This document shows, one piece after another, positions 63,917-64,000 of a DNA stretch of 64,000 nucleotides (position 1 is the stretch's first letter; every line of letters starts with the position of its first letter). The position numbers were made by a program, and so were the translations under genes. Location of the stretch: positions 4,558,496-4,622,495 of the forward strand of contig NZ_KB911581.1 in NCBI RefSeq assembly GCF_000383595.1, read 5' to 3'. The stretch is from Streptomyces bottropensis ATCC 25435. Its GTDB lineage: Bacteria > Actinomycetota > Actinomycetes > Streptomycetales > Streptomycetaceae. Under the pieces are notes generated by a model, which saw only the letters and a program-made list of their open reading frames with translations, had not been told where the DNA came from and searched no databases.

Positions 63917-64000
63917 GGGGGCTCCGAGGCTGGTCGGCGGGTGGATGACGAGGCCCGGCGACGCTAGCCGTCGGGCGGGCGGCCCCGCAACGCGATTCCG

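Overview
The window is very GC-rich, with strong G/C preference at third codon positions, frequent GTG/TTG starts behind AGGAGG-type ribosome binding sites, an SsgA-like cell-division protein, a DUF397 protein, an NsdA-type TPR regulator and many secreted hydrolases. Together these indicate a Streptomyces (or close relative) chromosome, probably from an accessory or arm-like part. No tRNA, rRNA or CRISPR array was seen.

Region 1 (1-14.2 kb) is a compact stress/dormancy island: two CBS-BON proteins, a cyclic-nucleotide-binding-domain protein, a DUF1918/HTH/pyridoxamine-oxidase fusion, two universal stress proteins, a GH65 sugar phosphorylase, a fused GNAT/NDP-forming acyl-CoA synthetase (Pat-like), a flavodoxin with a frameshifting duplication, a STAS protein, a zinc alcohol dehydrogenase and a phosphofructokinase with pyrophosphate-type residues. 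The content resembles the DosR/OsdR-controlled hypoxia/dormancy genes of actinobacteria, and two genes share a GGGCC-N4-GGCTCA box upstream.

Region 2 (14.2-21 kb) is mobile and decayed: an alcohol dehydrogenase remnant next to a strongly folded hairpin, an IS110-family transposase, an IS630 remnant, an orphan protein, a VOC/MarR divergent pair with two clear operators, and a rearranged MpaB-family pseudogene with an internal inversion.

Region 3 (21-39.6 kb) is lipid/acyl-CoA metabolism: a CrtI-like oxidoreductase, a secreted serine hydrolase, a nitronate-monooxygenase-family flavoprotein with an acyl-CoA synthetase, an exported AhlM-like acylase, another AMP-forming ligase with an alpha/beta hydrolase, and a divergon of a FadD19-like ligase against crotonase, DUF35 OB-fold protein and two thiolase-fold proteins that both lack the catalytic cysteine. 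Two transcription units carry the same 17-bp operator (TCTGAC-N5-TCAGA core), tying them into one regulon.

Region 4 (39.6-56 kb) holds ordinary Streptomyces genes: DUF397, MFS transporter, peptidoglycan amidase, APH-fold kinase, NsdA-like regulator, PAS-SpoIIE phosphatase, SsgA-like protein, baeRF3 protein, DUF4232 secreted protein, S33 peptidase, a frameshifted GNAT, an acyltransferase-3 membrane protein and a nucleoside deaminase, with several textbook terminators.

Region 5 (56-64 kb) contains two TetR/NAD(P)-oxidoreductase pairs, a C-terminal remnant of a third oxidoreductase, a broken Gfo/Idh gene, IS5 and Tn3 transposase remnants, and two GNAT genes. The second TetR pair has two 19-bp direct-repeat operators.
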